64,000 nt of DNA, taken from CAISKJ01 sp046351555 (GTDB lineage Bacteria; Myxococcota_A; Polyangia; Polyangiales; Ga0077539). The position numbers and the translations under genes are program-made. The notes below the pieces were generated by a model. The model was not told where the DNA came from, ran no database searches, and saw only the letters and a list, made by a program, of their open reading frames with translations. Positions 49,052 to 58,634 of the stretch are shown in pieces (position 1 is the stretch's first letter; every line of letters starts with the position of its first letter). The DNA is taken from positions 186,001 to 250,000 of the forward strand of contig JAXLYI010000012.1 in the NCBI GenBank assembly GCA_046351555.1, written 5' to 3'.

Positions 49052-49663
49052 ATGTCGTACGACGCCTTCACCCTCGACCAGCTCAAGCGCGACTTCTCGC
49101 TGGCGGTGGTGGAGCGCACGGACGTGTTCGCGCAGGTGGCCCCGGTGGCGGTGAGCCAGCACCTGCGCGAGGCGCTGGCGGAGGGCGCGCCGCTGGCGTT
49201 CGTGCTCTCGACGGAGAAGGCTCGCTCCGAGCTGGTGATCGCGCCCGTGCTGATGGAGGTGCGGCGGCAGCGCAAGGGCGCGCTCGGGCTCTTCTCGGGG
49301 GCGGAGTTCGCGGTCGACCCGGCGCGCGGGCTGACGGGCTTCTGCGACTTCCTCCTGAGCCTGTCGCCCGAGCAGCTCTCCATCGAGGCCCCCGTGGTGG
49401 CGGTGGTCGAGGCGAAGAACGAGAACCTCCGCGGCGGCGTCGCGCAGTGCATCGCGGAGATGGTCGCGGCGCAGGCCTTCAACGCCGCGCGTGAGCGCGT
49501 CGGCACGCCCGTCTTCGGGGCGGTCACCACGGGGAGCAGTTGGATGTTCCTGCGTCTCGACGGGCAGCGGGTGACCATCGACCTCACGGAGTACTACCTG
49601 CGCGAGGTGGATCGCGTCGTGGGCATCCTCGTCGAGATGACGCGCAACCCGCAGGCGGGTTGA
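49052..49663 (+). CDS. PD-(D/E)XK-like predicted nuclease-fold protein
   Basis: 203 residues from the ATG at 49052 (MSYDAFTLDQ); an upstream in-frame start adds 12 implausible residues. The order ARSELVIAP (Glu60), LTGFCDFLLS (Asp99), VVAVVEAKNENL (Glu120-x-Lys122) and GGVAQCIAEM (Gln132) fits the PD-(D/E)XK fold seen in restriction-like endonucleases. No DNA-binding or helicase partner is adjacent. It may be a solitary nuclease or a protein of the Uma2/McrC-like accessory pool. Confidence 0.7.
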   Translation: MSYDAFTLDQLKRDFSLAVVERTDVFAQVAPVAVSQHLREALAEGAPLAFVLSTEKARSELVIAPVLMEVRRQRKGALGLFSGAEFAVDPARGLTGFCDFLLSLSPEQLSIEAPVVAVVEAKNENLRGGVAQCIAEMVAAQAFNAARERVGTPVFGAVTTGSSWMFLRLDGQRVTIDLTEYYLREVDRVVGILVEMTRNPQAG

Positions 49664-49702
49664 TCGCCGAGAGGGGGGCGCGACCCCGCGCACGACTTCC
49701 GT

Positions 49703-50248
49703 TCAGCGGCGCGCGAGTTCGACCACCACCGCGGGCAGGTCGCGCGCGAGGAGGCCGTAGCGCGCGCGGCGCTCGGGGTCGCGCAACGCGGGGACGCGCG
49801 CGCCGATGACGGGGGCGTCGGCGCCCGCGCGCAGGGTGAGCGCGGCCGTCGCGCCGTCGTCCGCCGCGAGCGTGAGCTCCTTCAGCCGCACCGGACCGTA
49901 CCGGCCCCGCGCCGTGACCTCCCGCCGCCCCGCCACCACCAGCTCGGCCGGGACGCCGCGCGCCACGAAGGCGCGCGCCGGCCGCCCCGCGCGCTGGAGC
50001 CACACCACGAGGGGGCCGCAGAAGATCAGGTTCGCGAACGTCAGCCCGAGCAGCGCGCCCGGGAGGTCGCCGCGGTCGACGTTGGTGAGCACGATCGCGG
50101 CGATGGGGGCGAACACCAACGCGAGGGAGAGCGCGAGCACGATGCGCGGGGCGAGCGTCGCCGCGGCGACGAGGCGGCTCGCGGGGGCCTCGGCGAGGCG
50201 CGCGGTGGGCGCCTCGGCGGCGTGGCGGAAGGGCGACTCGGCGGCCAT
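49703..50248 (-). CDS. Small membrane protein of unknown function
   Basis: 181 residues from the ATG at 50248. Two transmembrane helices (IVLALSLALVFAPIAAIVLT and LLGLTFANLIFCGPLVVWL, about residues 35-85) followed by a soluble domain of about 90 residues, beta-rich (VPAELVVAGRREV, LKELTLAADDGATAALTLRA). No family recognised. TATCAT lies 7 bp before the start on the minus strand. Confidence 0.65.
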   Translation of the reverse strand: MAAESPFRHAAEAPTARLAEAPASRLVAAATLAPRIVLALSLALVFAPIAAIVLTNVDRGDLPGALLGLTFANLIFCGPLVVWLQRAGRPARAFVARGVPAELVVAGRREVTARGRYGPVRLKELTLAADDGATAALTLRAGADAPVIGARVPALRDPERRARYGLLARDLPAVVVELARR

Positions 50249-50255
50249 CGGCGCG

Positions 50256-50261
50256 ATGATA
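50256..50261 (-). promoter_or_regulatory. Candidate -10 box for the small membrane protein gene
   Basis: TATCAT on the minus strand, 7 bp upstream of the ATG at 50248, with no Shine-Dalgarno. Confidence 0.5.
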
Positions 50262-50279
50262 CACCGCCCCGCCGGGTCG

Positions 50280-51821
50280 CTACCGCCGCCCGCGCGGCCG
50301 CGGCGGGGCGGGCGGCGGCGACGTGGCCCCGTGCGCGCCAGGCACGCGCTGGCAGGCGAGCCGCGCCACCGAGAGCCTGCGCTCGCCGCCCTCGCGCGCG
50401 TCGATCCACACGAGGAGCGCGCCGTCGTCGGTGGGGCACATCGCGACGTCGGCGGCGCCCTCGAGGCCCGGCAGGCGGTCGAGCGCGACGTCGAGCGCCC
50501 GCAGCGCCCGCTCGCGCTGGGCCATGTACGTGAACGACAGCGCGTCTTCGGGGTCGTCGCGCGAGAGGCCCGCCACCACCGCGCCGCCGGGCGACCACAC
50601 GGGCAGCGGGTCGGCCCACGTGCCGAGCGAGCGCGCGGTGATCGAGCGCCGCGTCGCGGGCCACGACGAGAAGAACACCTCGCTGAAGGGCGCGCCCCCC
50701 TCGGCCCCCGCGAGGCGCTGGAAGGTGACGCCGCCGCGCGTGACCGACGGGCCCCAGAAGCCGCGTCCCTCGGCGACGCGGTACACCCACAGCCCGCGCG
50801 GAAACCATTGGGGCTGTCGGCGTGGGCGCTCACCGGGCGCGGGCGGCGGCTCCTCGATGTGGGCGGTGCCGGGGCGGAAGGGCGCCGCGTCGAGCGCGAT
50901 GCCGCGGCGCACCCAGACGCCGGCGAGGGCGCCGGTGGGAACCGTCCACGCTGCCGCGAGGGTGCGGCCGTCGGGGGCGGCGGCGAGGCTGGCGAGGGGC
51001 GCGCCGAGGCCCTCCTCGCGCGCCTGGTCGGAGAGCTCGAGGAAGGGGCGGACGGCGTGGCCGCGCGCGTCGAGGAAGTGGATCACCTCGTGGCGGCGGC
51101 GGTCTTCCGGGGGGTTGGTGGCGCGGCCGAGGACGACGGCGGTGCCGAAGCGCCACGCGGCGGCGTTGGAGTCGATGTCCCAGCCGTCGGTGAACTCGAT
51201 CTCGTTGGGGCCGTGCAGCACCGCGCCGTCGGGGCCGAGCTGGGTGATGGCGACGCGCGTGGGGATGTCGACGTCGCGCACGTGGCTCGCGCGCTGCTCG
51301 GGCGTCTCGGGGTCGGGGCGCACGTACGAGAGGATGGTCGCCGCGCCGTCGCTCCGCAGCGCGAGGGCGGCGCCGGGGAGGAAGCCGCGGAGCGGGCGGA
51401 CGTCGGGGGGGCGGGCGCCGTTCCACTCGACCCAGCGGGACTCGGGGAAGGCGAGGCCGTGGCGGTCGCTGCCGGGGCGGCCGAGGGCGACGAGGGCGGC
51501 CGCGCGGTCGCCGCGGCTGGCGACGGACACCTGCACCGGGAGGAGCGGGCTCGCGCGCAGGTCGACGGGCTGCGCGGGGGCGGCGAGCTCGCAGTGATCC
51601 CACGCGGTCTCCTGGCCGGTGGAGCCGTCGGGCCACGCGGCGTCGTCGAGCGGCGCGAGGTCGGTGGTGGCCATGTCGCCGAGGCGGTCGAGGCGCGCGG
51701 TGGTGAGCGCGCGGGCGCCGTCGGAGGCCGCGGCGGCGAGGCCCCCGGCCCGCTGCGCGTGGGCGAGCGGCGGCGCACCCAGGAGGGCGACGAGCCACCA
51801 GCACCAGCCACGCGCACGCAT
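50280..51821 (-). CDS. Secreted hypothetical protein
   Basis: 513 residues from the ATG at 51821, chosen because it starts a signal peptide (MRARGWCWWLVALLGAPPLA, cleavage after AHA). The body has regularly spaced beta-strand segments (AAALVALGRPGSD, ALALRSDGAATILSYVRPD, TLAAAWTVPTG, LLVWIDAREGGERRLSVARL), suggesting a beta-propeller of six or seven blades. No lipobox, no catalytic motif. Divergent from the deoxynucleoside kinase gene. Confidence 0.7.
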   Translation of the reverse strand: MRARGWCWWLVALLGAPPLAHAQRAGGLAAAASDGARALTTARLDRLGDMATTDLAPLDDAAWPDGSTGQETAWDHCELAAPAQPVDLRASPLLPVQVSVASRGDRAAALVALGRPGSDRHGLAFPESRWVEWNGARPPDVRPLRGFLPGAALALRSDGAATILSYVRPDPETPEQRASHVRDVDIPTRVAITQLGPDGAVLHGPNEIEFTDGWDIDSNAAAWRFGTAVVLGRATNPPEDRRRHEVIHFLDARGHAVRPFLELSDQAREEGLGAPLASLAAAPDGRTLAAAWTVPTGALAGVWVRRGIALDAAPFRPGTAHIEEPPPAPGERPRRQPQWFPRGLWVYRVAEGRGFWGPSVTRGGVTFQRLAGAEGGAPFSEVFFSSWPATRRSITARSLGTWADPLPVWSPGGAVVAGLSRDDPEDALSFTYMAQRERALRALDVALDRLPGLEGAADVAMCPTDDGALLVWIDAREGGERRLSVARLACQRVPGAHGATSPPPAPPRPRGRR

Positions 51822-51945
51822 CGCGTCGACGATGGAACACCACCCGCGCCCCGCGCGCCACAAACCGGCGCCCGCGCGGCGCTCCGTCAACTCGTCTGCG
51901 GGGGATTTCCGTCGTCGGGTGCCCCGGTGCTACGACAGCGCCGCA

Positions 51946-52596
51946 ATGTCGAAGCGCGGCACCTGGATCGCCTGCGTCGGCCCCATCGGCGTCGGCAAGA
52001 GCACGCTGGCGGCCATCGTGGCGCGGCGCACGAACGCGGAGTTCATCCCCGAGCGCTTCGGGGAGAACCCCTTCCTCGCGCGCTTCTACGAGAAGGGCGG
52101 CATCAAGCGCTGGGGCTTCCAGACGGAGGTCGGCTTCCTCACGCAGCGCTTCGACCAGGTGGGCGAGATCGCGCGCAAGCTCGAGCGCGGCCGCAGCGTG
52201 GTGACAGACTTCATCCCCGCGCAGAACCTCATCTTCGCCCGCATCACCGTCGACGCGCTGGAGTACCAGCTCTACGAGTCGCTCTACGAGCGCCTCTTCG
52301 CCGGCCTCCCGCGGCCCGACCGGCTCATCTGCCTCGACGCCGACCTGCGCACCATCATGACGCGCATCCGCCGCCGCGCGCGCGACATGGAGTCGGGCAT
52401 CACCCCCGACTACATCCGCAAGCTCCGCGCGGGCTACAACGTCTGGCGCGAGAACCCGCCGTGCCCGACGCTCTGGATCGACACGTCGCGCATGCCGATC
52501 CCGAGCGACCTCGTGGCGCGCGCCAACGCGCTCGACGCGGTGATGCACTCGCTCGAGCCCGACACGCGCGAGGCGCTCTTCGGCAAGACGGGCTGA
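51946..52596 (+). CDS. Deoxynucleoside kinase
   Basis: 216 residues. P-loop CVGPIGVGKSTLA (Lys18), then PERFGENPFLARFYE (the E-R-F region binding the deoxyribose), RSVVTDFIP (DRY-like position), and a lid with RIRRRARDMESG. This is the bacterial dNK family that phosphorylates deoxyribonucleosides (often dA/dG or dT/dC) in nucleotide salvage. Base specificity cannot be read safely. The start at 51946 is the first ATG before the P-loop. Confidence 0.87.
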   Translation: MSKRGTWIACVGPIGVGKSTLAAIVARRTNAEFIPERFGENPFLARFYEKGGIKRWGFQTEVGFLTQRFDQVGEIARKLERGRSVVTDFIPAQNLIFARITVDALEYQLYESLYERLFAGLPRPDRLICLDADLRTIMTRIRRRARDMESGITPDYIRKLRAGYNVWRENPPCPTLWIDTSRMPIPSDLVARANALDAVMHSLEPDTREALFGKTG

Positions 52597-52603
52597 CGGA
52601 GGT

Positions 52604-53797
52604 TCAGTCGTTCTGCGGGCCCTGCCACACGGGGGCGGGGCAGAAGTCGAGGCCGGCGGGCAGCGCCACCGTCGCGCCGCGCGGGTGGCGGATGTGGCGC
52701 GCGCGGGGGAGCGCCACCACCTCGACGGCCGCGGCGCCCGGCCGCTCGATGCGGACGAGCTGCGCGCCCGCGCCCGCCGCGCGGAGGGCGGTGACGGCGG
52801 TGCCCGCGGGGAAGACCGCGCTCTCCTGGAGGCGCAGGCGCTCGGCGTTGCAGCCGGCGATCTGCGCGCGGACGAAATCCTCCGCCTCGGCCGCGGGGGC
52901 GGCGAGGACGCGGGCGCCCGTCCCGTCGCGGTTGACGCGGGCGGTGACGTCGCGCGGGGCGCGGCGGAAGGTGGCGCGGAGCACGCGGCCGCCCTGCTCG
53001 AGGACGGCGGGCGCGGGGTCGGGCTCGTTGACGCCCTCGGCGGGCGGCGGGCGACGTCCCGGCGGCGCGTAGACGCGGCGCGGCGCGGCGTCGAGGGCCA
53101 CTTCGAAGATCGCGTCGTCGTCGCCGGCCCCGCGCGCGAAGAGCACGCCGTCGGGGGCCCAGGCGGGCGCGGTGACGTCGGGGATGCTCCCGGCGCGGCC
53201 GTCGGCCACGGTGACGACGTGGAGGCCGTTGCCGCCGATCGCGACGCGCGAACCGTCGGGGCTCCACGCGGCGACCACCTCGGGCCCGGCGTCGGTGGTG
53301 ATCTGCGCGCGGCCCGCGGTGGGCCCGAGGAGCCACACCTCGCCGTGGCAGGCGTCGCCGCACGAGGCCACCGCGGAGAAGACCGCGACGCGCCCGTCGG
53401 GGCCGCGCCGGAGCCTCGCCTCGGTGACGACGCGCGCGTTGGGGACCGCCCCGCGGACGCCGCGCGCCTCGACGACGGCGGTGGAGTCCCCGGCGCCGAC
53501 GCTGACGTTCTCGTCGACGAAAGTGACGGCCTCGCCGTCGGCGAGCGCGAGGTCGGGGCCCTGCGCGGGGTGGAGGGTGACGGTCGCGCCGGGGCGCTCC
53601 GCGAAGATGACGCCGCGGCCTGCGGGGATGGGCTCCGCGACGGAGAACGCCGGCGCCGCGGGCGGGGCGTCGGCGGCCGGGGCGGCGTCGGCGGACGTCG
53701 CAGCGTCGGCGGGCGCGGGCGTGGGCGTGGCGGTCGCGCGCGGCGTGCTCGCGCACGCGGCGGTGAAACCGAGGAGGAGGAGGGCGGGGAGGCGCAT
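52604..53797 (-). CDS. Lipoprotein with beta-propeller-like (TolB/WD-type) domain
   Basis: 397 residues. Lipobox FTAAC (Cys15), a Pro/Ala/Asp linker, then repeated strands such as PEVVAAWSPDGSRVAIGG and APAWAPDGVLFARG, which are TolB-type propeller blades. One Cys pair (CGDACHG) and a C-terminal Cys. Likely a periplasmic or outer-membrane scaffold. TACCTT lies about 10 bp before its ATG. It converges on the dNK gene with 7 bp between stops. Confidence 0.72.
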   Translation of the reverse strand: MRLPALLLLGFTAACASTPRATATPTPAPADAATSADAAPAADAPPAAPAFSVAEPIPAGRGVIFAERPGATVTLHPAQGPDLALADGEAVTFVDENVSVGAGDSTAVVEARGVRGAVPNARVVTEARLRRGPDGRVAVFSAVASCGDACHGEVWLLGPTAGRAQITTDAGPEVVAAWSPDGSRVAIGGNGLHVVTVADGRAGSIPDVTAPAWAPDGVLFARGAGDDDAIFEVALDAAPRRVYAPPGRRPPPAEGVNEPDPAPAVLEQGGRVLRATFRRAPRDVTARVNRDGTGARVLAAPAAEAEDFVRAQIAGCNAERLRLQESAVFPAGTAVTALRAAGAGAQLVRIERPGAAAVEVVALPRARHIRHPRGATVALPAGLDFCPAPVWQGPQND

Positions 53798-53807
53798 CGG
53801 GGCGCCG

Positions 53808-53813
53808 AAGGTA
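53808..53813 (-). promoter_or_regulatory. Candidate -10 box for the propeller lipoprotein gene
   Basis: TACCTT on the minus strand, 10 bp before the ATG at 53797, with no Shine-Dalgarno. Confidence 0.4.
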
Positions 53814-53974
53814 GTTCAGCGGGGCGCGCGAGGGAACCGCCTCCGCGAGGGCCCTTCCGCAGGTGAGAAAGCCCCCTCGGGGGCGCGGCGTCGAAGGGAG
53901 TGGCGCCCCGCGCGCGTGGCACACGCGACGATGCTTTCCCGGCTCGCTTCGGGCTGATACTCCTCGGACTCTCC

Positions 53975-55591
53975 ATGGTCCGCCGCGCGCTTCTCCTCTT
54001 CGCTTCGATCCTCCCGGCCTGCGCGACCTCGTCGCAGGTCCCCTACGAGCCCAAGGGCGACGCCGCCGCGGAGGCCGCGTCGCCCGACGTCGCGCGCCCC
54101 GACGCGGCCCTCGATGCTGCCAACGACCTCGCGCCGACGCCCGACGTCGCGCCGCTCGACGTCGCCTCGCCGGACGTCGCCGGCGACGTCAACAACCGCT
54201 ACGACGTGACGCCCTCGTCCGACGCGCCCGTGTGCGACGCGGGCCCGGCGTGCACCGCGCGGGCGGACGGCTGCGGCCCGCGGGAGACGTGCAACGACGG
54301 GCTCGACAACAACTGCGACGGCCGCGCCGACGAGGGCTGCCCGTGCATCCCGGGCACCGTGCAGCGCTGCTCGCTCGCGCCGCCGGGGCGCCGCGGCGTC
54401 GGCACCTGCGGCGACGGCAACCAGACCTGCGTCGGCACCGGCGAGTTCGGCAACTGGAGCGCGTGCGCGGGGGCGATCTCACCCGCGGCGGAGACCTGCG
54501 ACGGCGCCGACAACGACTGCGACGGCTGCGCGGACAACGGGCTCTGCTGCCGCCCGCCGGGCACGTGCCCTTCCGCGGGCGACCCGCGCGTGCCCCCGGG
54601 GCGGCCCTTCGCGGCCTACTCCCTGCGCGGCTCCACCTTCTTCCCCGGCGCGGCGCGCGAGTGGCGTTGGCGCGTGGTCGGCGGCCCGTGCGACCAGCTC
54701 GTCTACGCCACGCGCGCGCGGGTGTCGTACCGCATCACCGGCGCGGGGAGCGACCCGCGCGAGGCGACGGGCGAGACGCTCACCTTCACGCCGACGCTCT
54801 CGGGCGACTACACCGTCACGCTCACGGTCACCGCGGCCGACGGGTCGACGTTCACGTGCACGTTCGTGGTGTCGATCCGCGCGCCGGGGCTCCGCGTCGA
54901 GCTCTGCTGGGACCGGACGGGCAACCCCCGCGCGACCGACGCCTCCGCCGGCGCCGACGTCGACCTCTGGATGCAGGGCCCTCGCATGACGGGGACGTGG
55001 GGCTTCCCGCCGGGCTTCGAAGACGACCACACCTGCGGCCCCTACAACTGCTTCAACCGCGACGCGGACATCCCCTCGATCTTCCTCGCGTCGCGCCCCG
55101 ACTGGGGCTACGCGCCGACGCCCGGCGGCGCCTGCCGCACGCCCGACACCGGCGGCGTCTGCAAGAACCCCCGCCTCGACGTCGACAACAACGGCCTCAA
55201 CGACGCCGCCCACAGCGACGTCGACCCCGAGAACATCAACGTCGACGCGCCCCGCGACGGCGAGACCTTCCGCGTGGCGGCCTACTACTGGCGCGGCGCG
55301 GTGCCCGCCCAGCCGATGGTCAACATCTACTGCGGCGGCGCGCTGCGGGCGACCTTCGGCGGCGCGATGGTCGGCGGCACGCTCTACGGCTCGGCGCCGG
55401 TGGGCGGCTTCACGCAGGGGCGCGGCGGCTTCGACACGAGCTCGTCGTTCTGGCGTGTGGCCGACGTGACGATGCGCTCGTCGGGGACGACGTGCGACGT
55501 CGCCCCGCTCGTCCCGACCGCGGGCGGCACCGGCGCGTGCGTCCAGACGGGCACCGACCGCAGCTTCGACGGCCCCTGCCGCCGCCGCTGA
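53975..55591 (+). CDS. Lipoprotein with MopE-type motifs
   Basis: 538 residues from the ATG at 53975, which starts a signal peptide with lipobox ILPAC; an upstream in-frame start at 53900 lacks one. An Asp/Ala/Pro linker follows. Two metal-binding-type motifs resemble those of the copper-binding protein MopE: ETCNDGLDNNCDGRADEGC and ETCDGADNDCDGCADNGLC. The second half is a beta-sandwich region (GETLTFTPTLSGDYTVTLTV, PKD-like) and then a C-terminal domain with paired Cys. Surface-exposed protein, ligand unknown. Confidence 0.8.
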   Translation: MVRRALLLFASILPACATSSQVPYEPKGDAAAEAASPDVARPDAALDAANDLAPTPDVAPLDVASPDVAGDVNNRYDVTPSSDAPVCDAGPACTARADGCGPRETCNDGLDNNCDGRADEGCPCIPGTVQRCSLAPPGRRGVGTCGDGNQTCVGTGEFGNWSACAGAISPAAETCDGADNDCDGCADNGLCCRPPGTCPSAGDPRVPPGRPFAAYSLRGSTFFPGAAREWRWRVVGGPCDQLVYATRARVSYRITGAGSDPREATGETLTFTPTLSGDYTVTLTVTAADGSTFTCTFVVSIRAPGLRVELCWDRTGNPRATDASAGADVDLWMQGPRMTGTWGFPPGFEDDHTCGPYNCFNRDADIPSIFLASRPDWGYAPTPGGACRTPDTGGVCKNPRLDVDNNGLNDAAHSDVDPENINVDAPRDGETFRVAAYYWRGAVPAQPMVNIYCGGALRATFGGAMVGGTLYGSAPVGGFTQGRGGFDTSSSFWRVADVTMRSSGTTCDVAPLVPTAGGTGACVQTGTDRSFDGPCRRR

Positions 55592-56992
55592 CTACAGCGT
55601 CTTGAGGTACTCCAGCAGGGCGCGGCGCTGCCCGTCGTCGAGCGCGTCGGCGTAGGTGTGGCCGCCGTTGCCGTAGCCCCGCTGCGCGGTGTCGTAGGTG
55701 TTCGCGTCGCCCGCGCTCCCGTCGGTGGAGGGCCAGCCGACGGCGGTGAGGTCGTAGGCGTCGCTCTCGAAGTCGCGGCGCCAGCGGGCGGGACGTCGGC
55801 GCGAGTCGAGCAGCGCGGTGAGCGTGGGGACCGACCCGTTGTGCAGGTACGGCGCGGTGGCCCACACGCCGTCGAGCGGCGGGGCGACGTAGCCGCGCGT
55901 CGGCACCATCCGCGCGGTGGAGCCTCCGGTGCCCGCGTACCAGCTCCGGTTGAACCAGTCGGCGAGACGACCCCGCGCCGTGAACATCTCCGCGTAGCGC
56001 GCGTCGGTGCCCACCACGGAGGCGGGGACGAGGAGGTTGGGGTAGCGCCCGTCGGGCCCGTACGTCCCGTGGCAGGTGGCGCAGCGCATCGAGAACACCG
56101 CCGCCCCCTGCGCGGCGAGGGCCGTATCAATGGTGCCCGGGTAGCGCGGCGCCTCGAGCGAACGCACGTACGCGAGCACGTCGGCGAAGTGCGGGAGCAT
56201 GGCCTCCGCCTGCGCGGCGTCGCGGACGGCCACCACCGACACCTGCATGAGCATCCGCGTGAAATCGCCGCGGCCCATGCCGTTGAGGTAGAGCGCGTTC
56301 TTCTTGCGGAGGAGCCACCAGGCGGGGACGTCGGACGCGACGCGCTCGGCGGCGGGCGTGTCCCAGGCGGGCTCGTCGCGCCACGCGAGGGTGAGCGGGT
56401 CGCGGTGCGACGCGGCGGCGTCTTCGAGGAGGAAGGCGCCGTTGGGTCCCTGGAAGGGCGCGGTGGCGCGCGGGCCGACCGCGAGGGCGCCGCGGCCGAA
56501 GGGGGCGAAGGCGTCGTACTCGGGCGACGACGCGCCGTACGTCGCGCGGACGATCTGGTCGAGCAGGCGGACGCGCGCGCTCGAGTCGGCGGTGTAGTTG
56601 GACGCGTGGTTGCCGAGGCCCGGGATGAGCCGGCCGTTGAGCGAGGCCGCGTGGCAGCCGAAGCAGGTGGTGCCGCCCGCGACCCGCACCGCGCGCCCGC
56701 CGACGGTGACGTCGAAGGCGTTGAAGGCGCGCGGGAGGCTGGCGTTGTCGCCCTCGCGCGCGAGGTCGTTGGGCAGCGTCACGCCCATGAAGAACTGACG
56801 GAACACCTCCAGCGGCACGCCCGACCCGACGTAGCCGCCATAGCGCAGGTAGTCCCACCCCGCAGCCGCGTCACCCGACCGCTGCGGCGTCGCGGGAAGC
56901 GCCACCGGCACCTCCGGCGCGGGCGTCTCGGACGACTCCCCGCAGCCGATCGCGAGCGCCACCGCGCACGACGCGGCGACCCGCCACCTCAC
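55592..56992 (-). CDS. Di-haem c-type cytochrome lipoprotein (MauG/CcpA-like)
   Basis: 466 residues from a GTG at 56992 (GTGA overlap with the cytidine deaminase stop). Lipobox LAIGC (Cys17). Two haem-attachment sites, CFGCH (110-114) and CATCH (304-308), are about 190 residues apart, with an ending VAPPLDGVWATAPYLHNGSVPTL that is typical of cytochrome-c-peroxidase/MauG-type proteins. Probably an electron-transfer or peroxidase-like enzyme in the periplasm. The acceptor and donor are unknown. Confidence 0.85.
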   Translation of the reverse strand: MRWRVAASCAVALAIGCGESSETPAPEVPVALPATPQRSGDAAAGWDYLRYGGYVGSGVPLEVFRQFFMGVTLPNDLAREGDNASLPRAFNAFDVTVGGRAVRVAGGTTCFGCHAASLNGRLIPGLGNHASNYTADSSARVRLLDQIVRATYGASSPEYDAFAPFGRGALAVGPRATAPFQGPNGAFLLEDAAASHRDPLTLAWRDEPAWDTPAAERVASDVPAWWLLRKKNALYLNGMGRGDFTRMLMQVSVVAVRDAAQAEAMLPHFADVLAYVRSLEAPRYPGTIDTALAAQGAAVFSMRCATCHGTYGPDGRYPNLLVPASVVGTDARYAEMFTARGRLADWFNRSWYAGTGGSTARMVPTRGYVAPPLDGVWATAPYLHNGSVPTLTALLDSRRRPARWRRDFESDAYDLTAVGWPSTDGSAGDANTYDTAQRGYGNGGHTYADALDDGQRRALLEYLKTL

Positions 56993-57477
56993 GCCTTCGC
57001 CCTCACCTTCGCCTTCGCCCTGGGCGCCTTGGGCGCCTTGGGGGCCTTCTTCGTGCCCTCTTCGAGCACGTGGGCGTCGAAGGCGAACGGGAGCAGCTCG
57101 GCCACCGTGACGACCCGCTCGACCTTGCCGTCGACCACCAGGCCCACCGGCAGCGTCGCGCCGAACTCCGCGAGGATCTGCCGGCACGCGCCGCACGGCG
57201 AGCCCGGGATGGGCCCCTGCGTGGCGACGGCGAGGGCCTTCCACTTCTTCCACCCCTGGCTGACGGCGCGGGCCACGGCCGAAGCCTCCGCGCAGATGCA
57301 GAGGGGGTAGGAGGCGTTCTCGACGTTGCAGCCGTGGACGACGCCGCGCGTGGTGAGGAGCGCCGCGCCGACGCGGTAGCTGGAGTAGGGGGCGTGGGCG
57401 CGGGCGCGGGCCTTCTCGGCCTCGCGGGCGAGCGAGCGCCACTGGGCGTCGGTGAGGGAAGGGCGACGGGGGGCCAT
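56989..57477 (-). CDS. cdd: Cytidine deaminase
   Basis: 162 residues from the ATG at 57477; an upstream in-frame start at 57498 is possible. Zinc and catalytic motif LCICAEASAV (Cys62, Glu64) and SPCGACRQIL (Cys95, Cys98), with SYRVGAALLT and GCNVENASYP. It hydrolyses cytidine or deoxycytidine to uridine forms in salvage. The C-terminal 20 residues are a Lys/Ala/Pro tail (KKAPKAPKAPRAKAKVRAKA), unusual for the family. Coupled by GTGA to the di-haem cytochrome, an unexpected partner. Confidence 0.9.
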   Translation of the reverse strand: MAPRRPSLTDAQWRSLAREAEKARARAHAPYSSYRVGAALLTTRGVVHGCNVENASYPLCICAEASAVARAVSQGWKKWKALAVATQGPIPGSPCGACRQILAEFGATLPVGLVVDGKVERVVTVAELLPFAFDAHVLEEGTKKAPKAPKAPRAKAKVRAKA

Positions 57478-57508
57478 ACGGGACGCGTTCTCTAACACAA
57501 CTCCGCGC

Positions 57509-57514
57509 TATGGT
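57509..57514 (+). promoter_or_regulatory. Candidate -10 box for the membrane phosphoesterase gene
   Basis: TATGGT, 6 bp before the GTG start at 57521, with no Shine-Dalgarno. Confidence 0.4.
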
Positions 57515-57520
57515 TGCGCC

Positions 57521-58634
57521 GTGTTCGAGGCCGCCGTGCTCGCGCTCCTGTCCGCGCTGCCCCTGTGCGCCGAGGCCGCGCGCCGCCCCCGCCGCCCGCC
57601 GCCGGGCCGAGCCCTCGCCCTCGCGCCGGCCCTCTTCGTCGCCCTCGCCATCGCGGGCTTCGCGCTCCACCGGCTCCACCTCTCCGTGTGGCCCTACCGC
57701 GTGCGCAACGACGACCGCGGGCTCCTCACGCTCCTCTCGCTCCTCGTGCACGGCTTCGGCGTCGCGCTCCCGCTCGTCGCCCTCGCCGCGGCCGCCTGGA
57801 GCGCCGTCGCGAGAGGTCCCGTACGCGCCATCACCCTCGCGCTCCCGGCCGCGGTCGCGCTGGGCTTCTCCCTCGCGGCCTTCGTCGTCGAGCCGTCGCG
57901 CCTCGTCGAGCGCCGCTACGTCGTCCGAACGCCGCGCGCCCCCGCCGGCGGCCTCACCATCCTGCACGTCTCCGACCTCCAGACCGACGGCCCCTGCCGC
58001 CGCGAGCGCCTCGCCGTCGAGGCCGCGCGGCGCGAGCTCCCCGACTTCGTCGTCTTCACCGGCGACCTCACCAACGGCCTCGGCCCGCACGACAACGCCG
58101 AGGAGCGGGCCCGCGCCGCCAACACGTTTCTGCGCGGCCTCCGCGCGCGCTACGCCGTCCTCGCGGTGTACGGCGACTGGGACGCCTGGGGAGAAGACTG
58201 GCCCCTCTGGGAGCGCCGCATCCTCGAAGGCACCCAGGCCGTCATGCTCTACAACCGCGGTGAGACCTTCGAGCTCCCCGGCGGCCGCGTCACCCTCTAC
58301 GGCGGCGGCGGGGGCGGGCCCTACCCGGTCACCGTCGTCCCCGACCTGCGCGAGGAGCCCGGCCTCCGCGTGGCGTTCGCGCACCACCCCGACGCGCTCG
58401 CCCGCGCGCTCGTCGAGGGCGGCCACGACCTCGCCCTCGCCGGCCACACGCACGGCGGGCAGGTGGTTCTCCCCCTCGTCGGCGCGCTGGTCACGCACAC
58501 GAGCGGGCCCTGGGTGGGCGGCGAATACGAAGTGAAAGGGGCGCCGTTCATCGTCTCGCGCGGCATCGGGATGCGCGGAGGCGTGGCGCCGCGGGTGAGG
58601 TTCAACTGCCCGCCCGAGGTGGGCTGGGTGCGGG

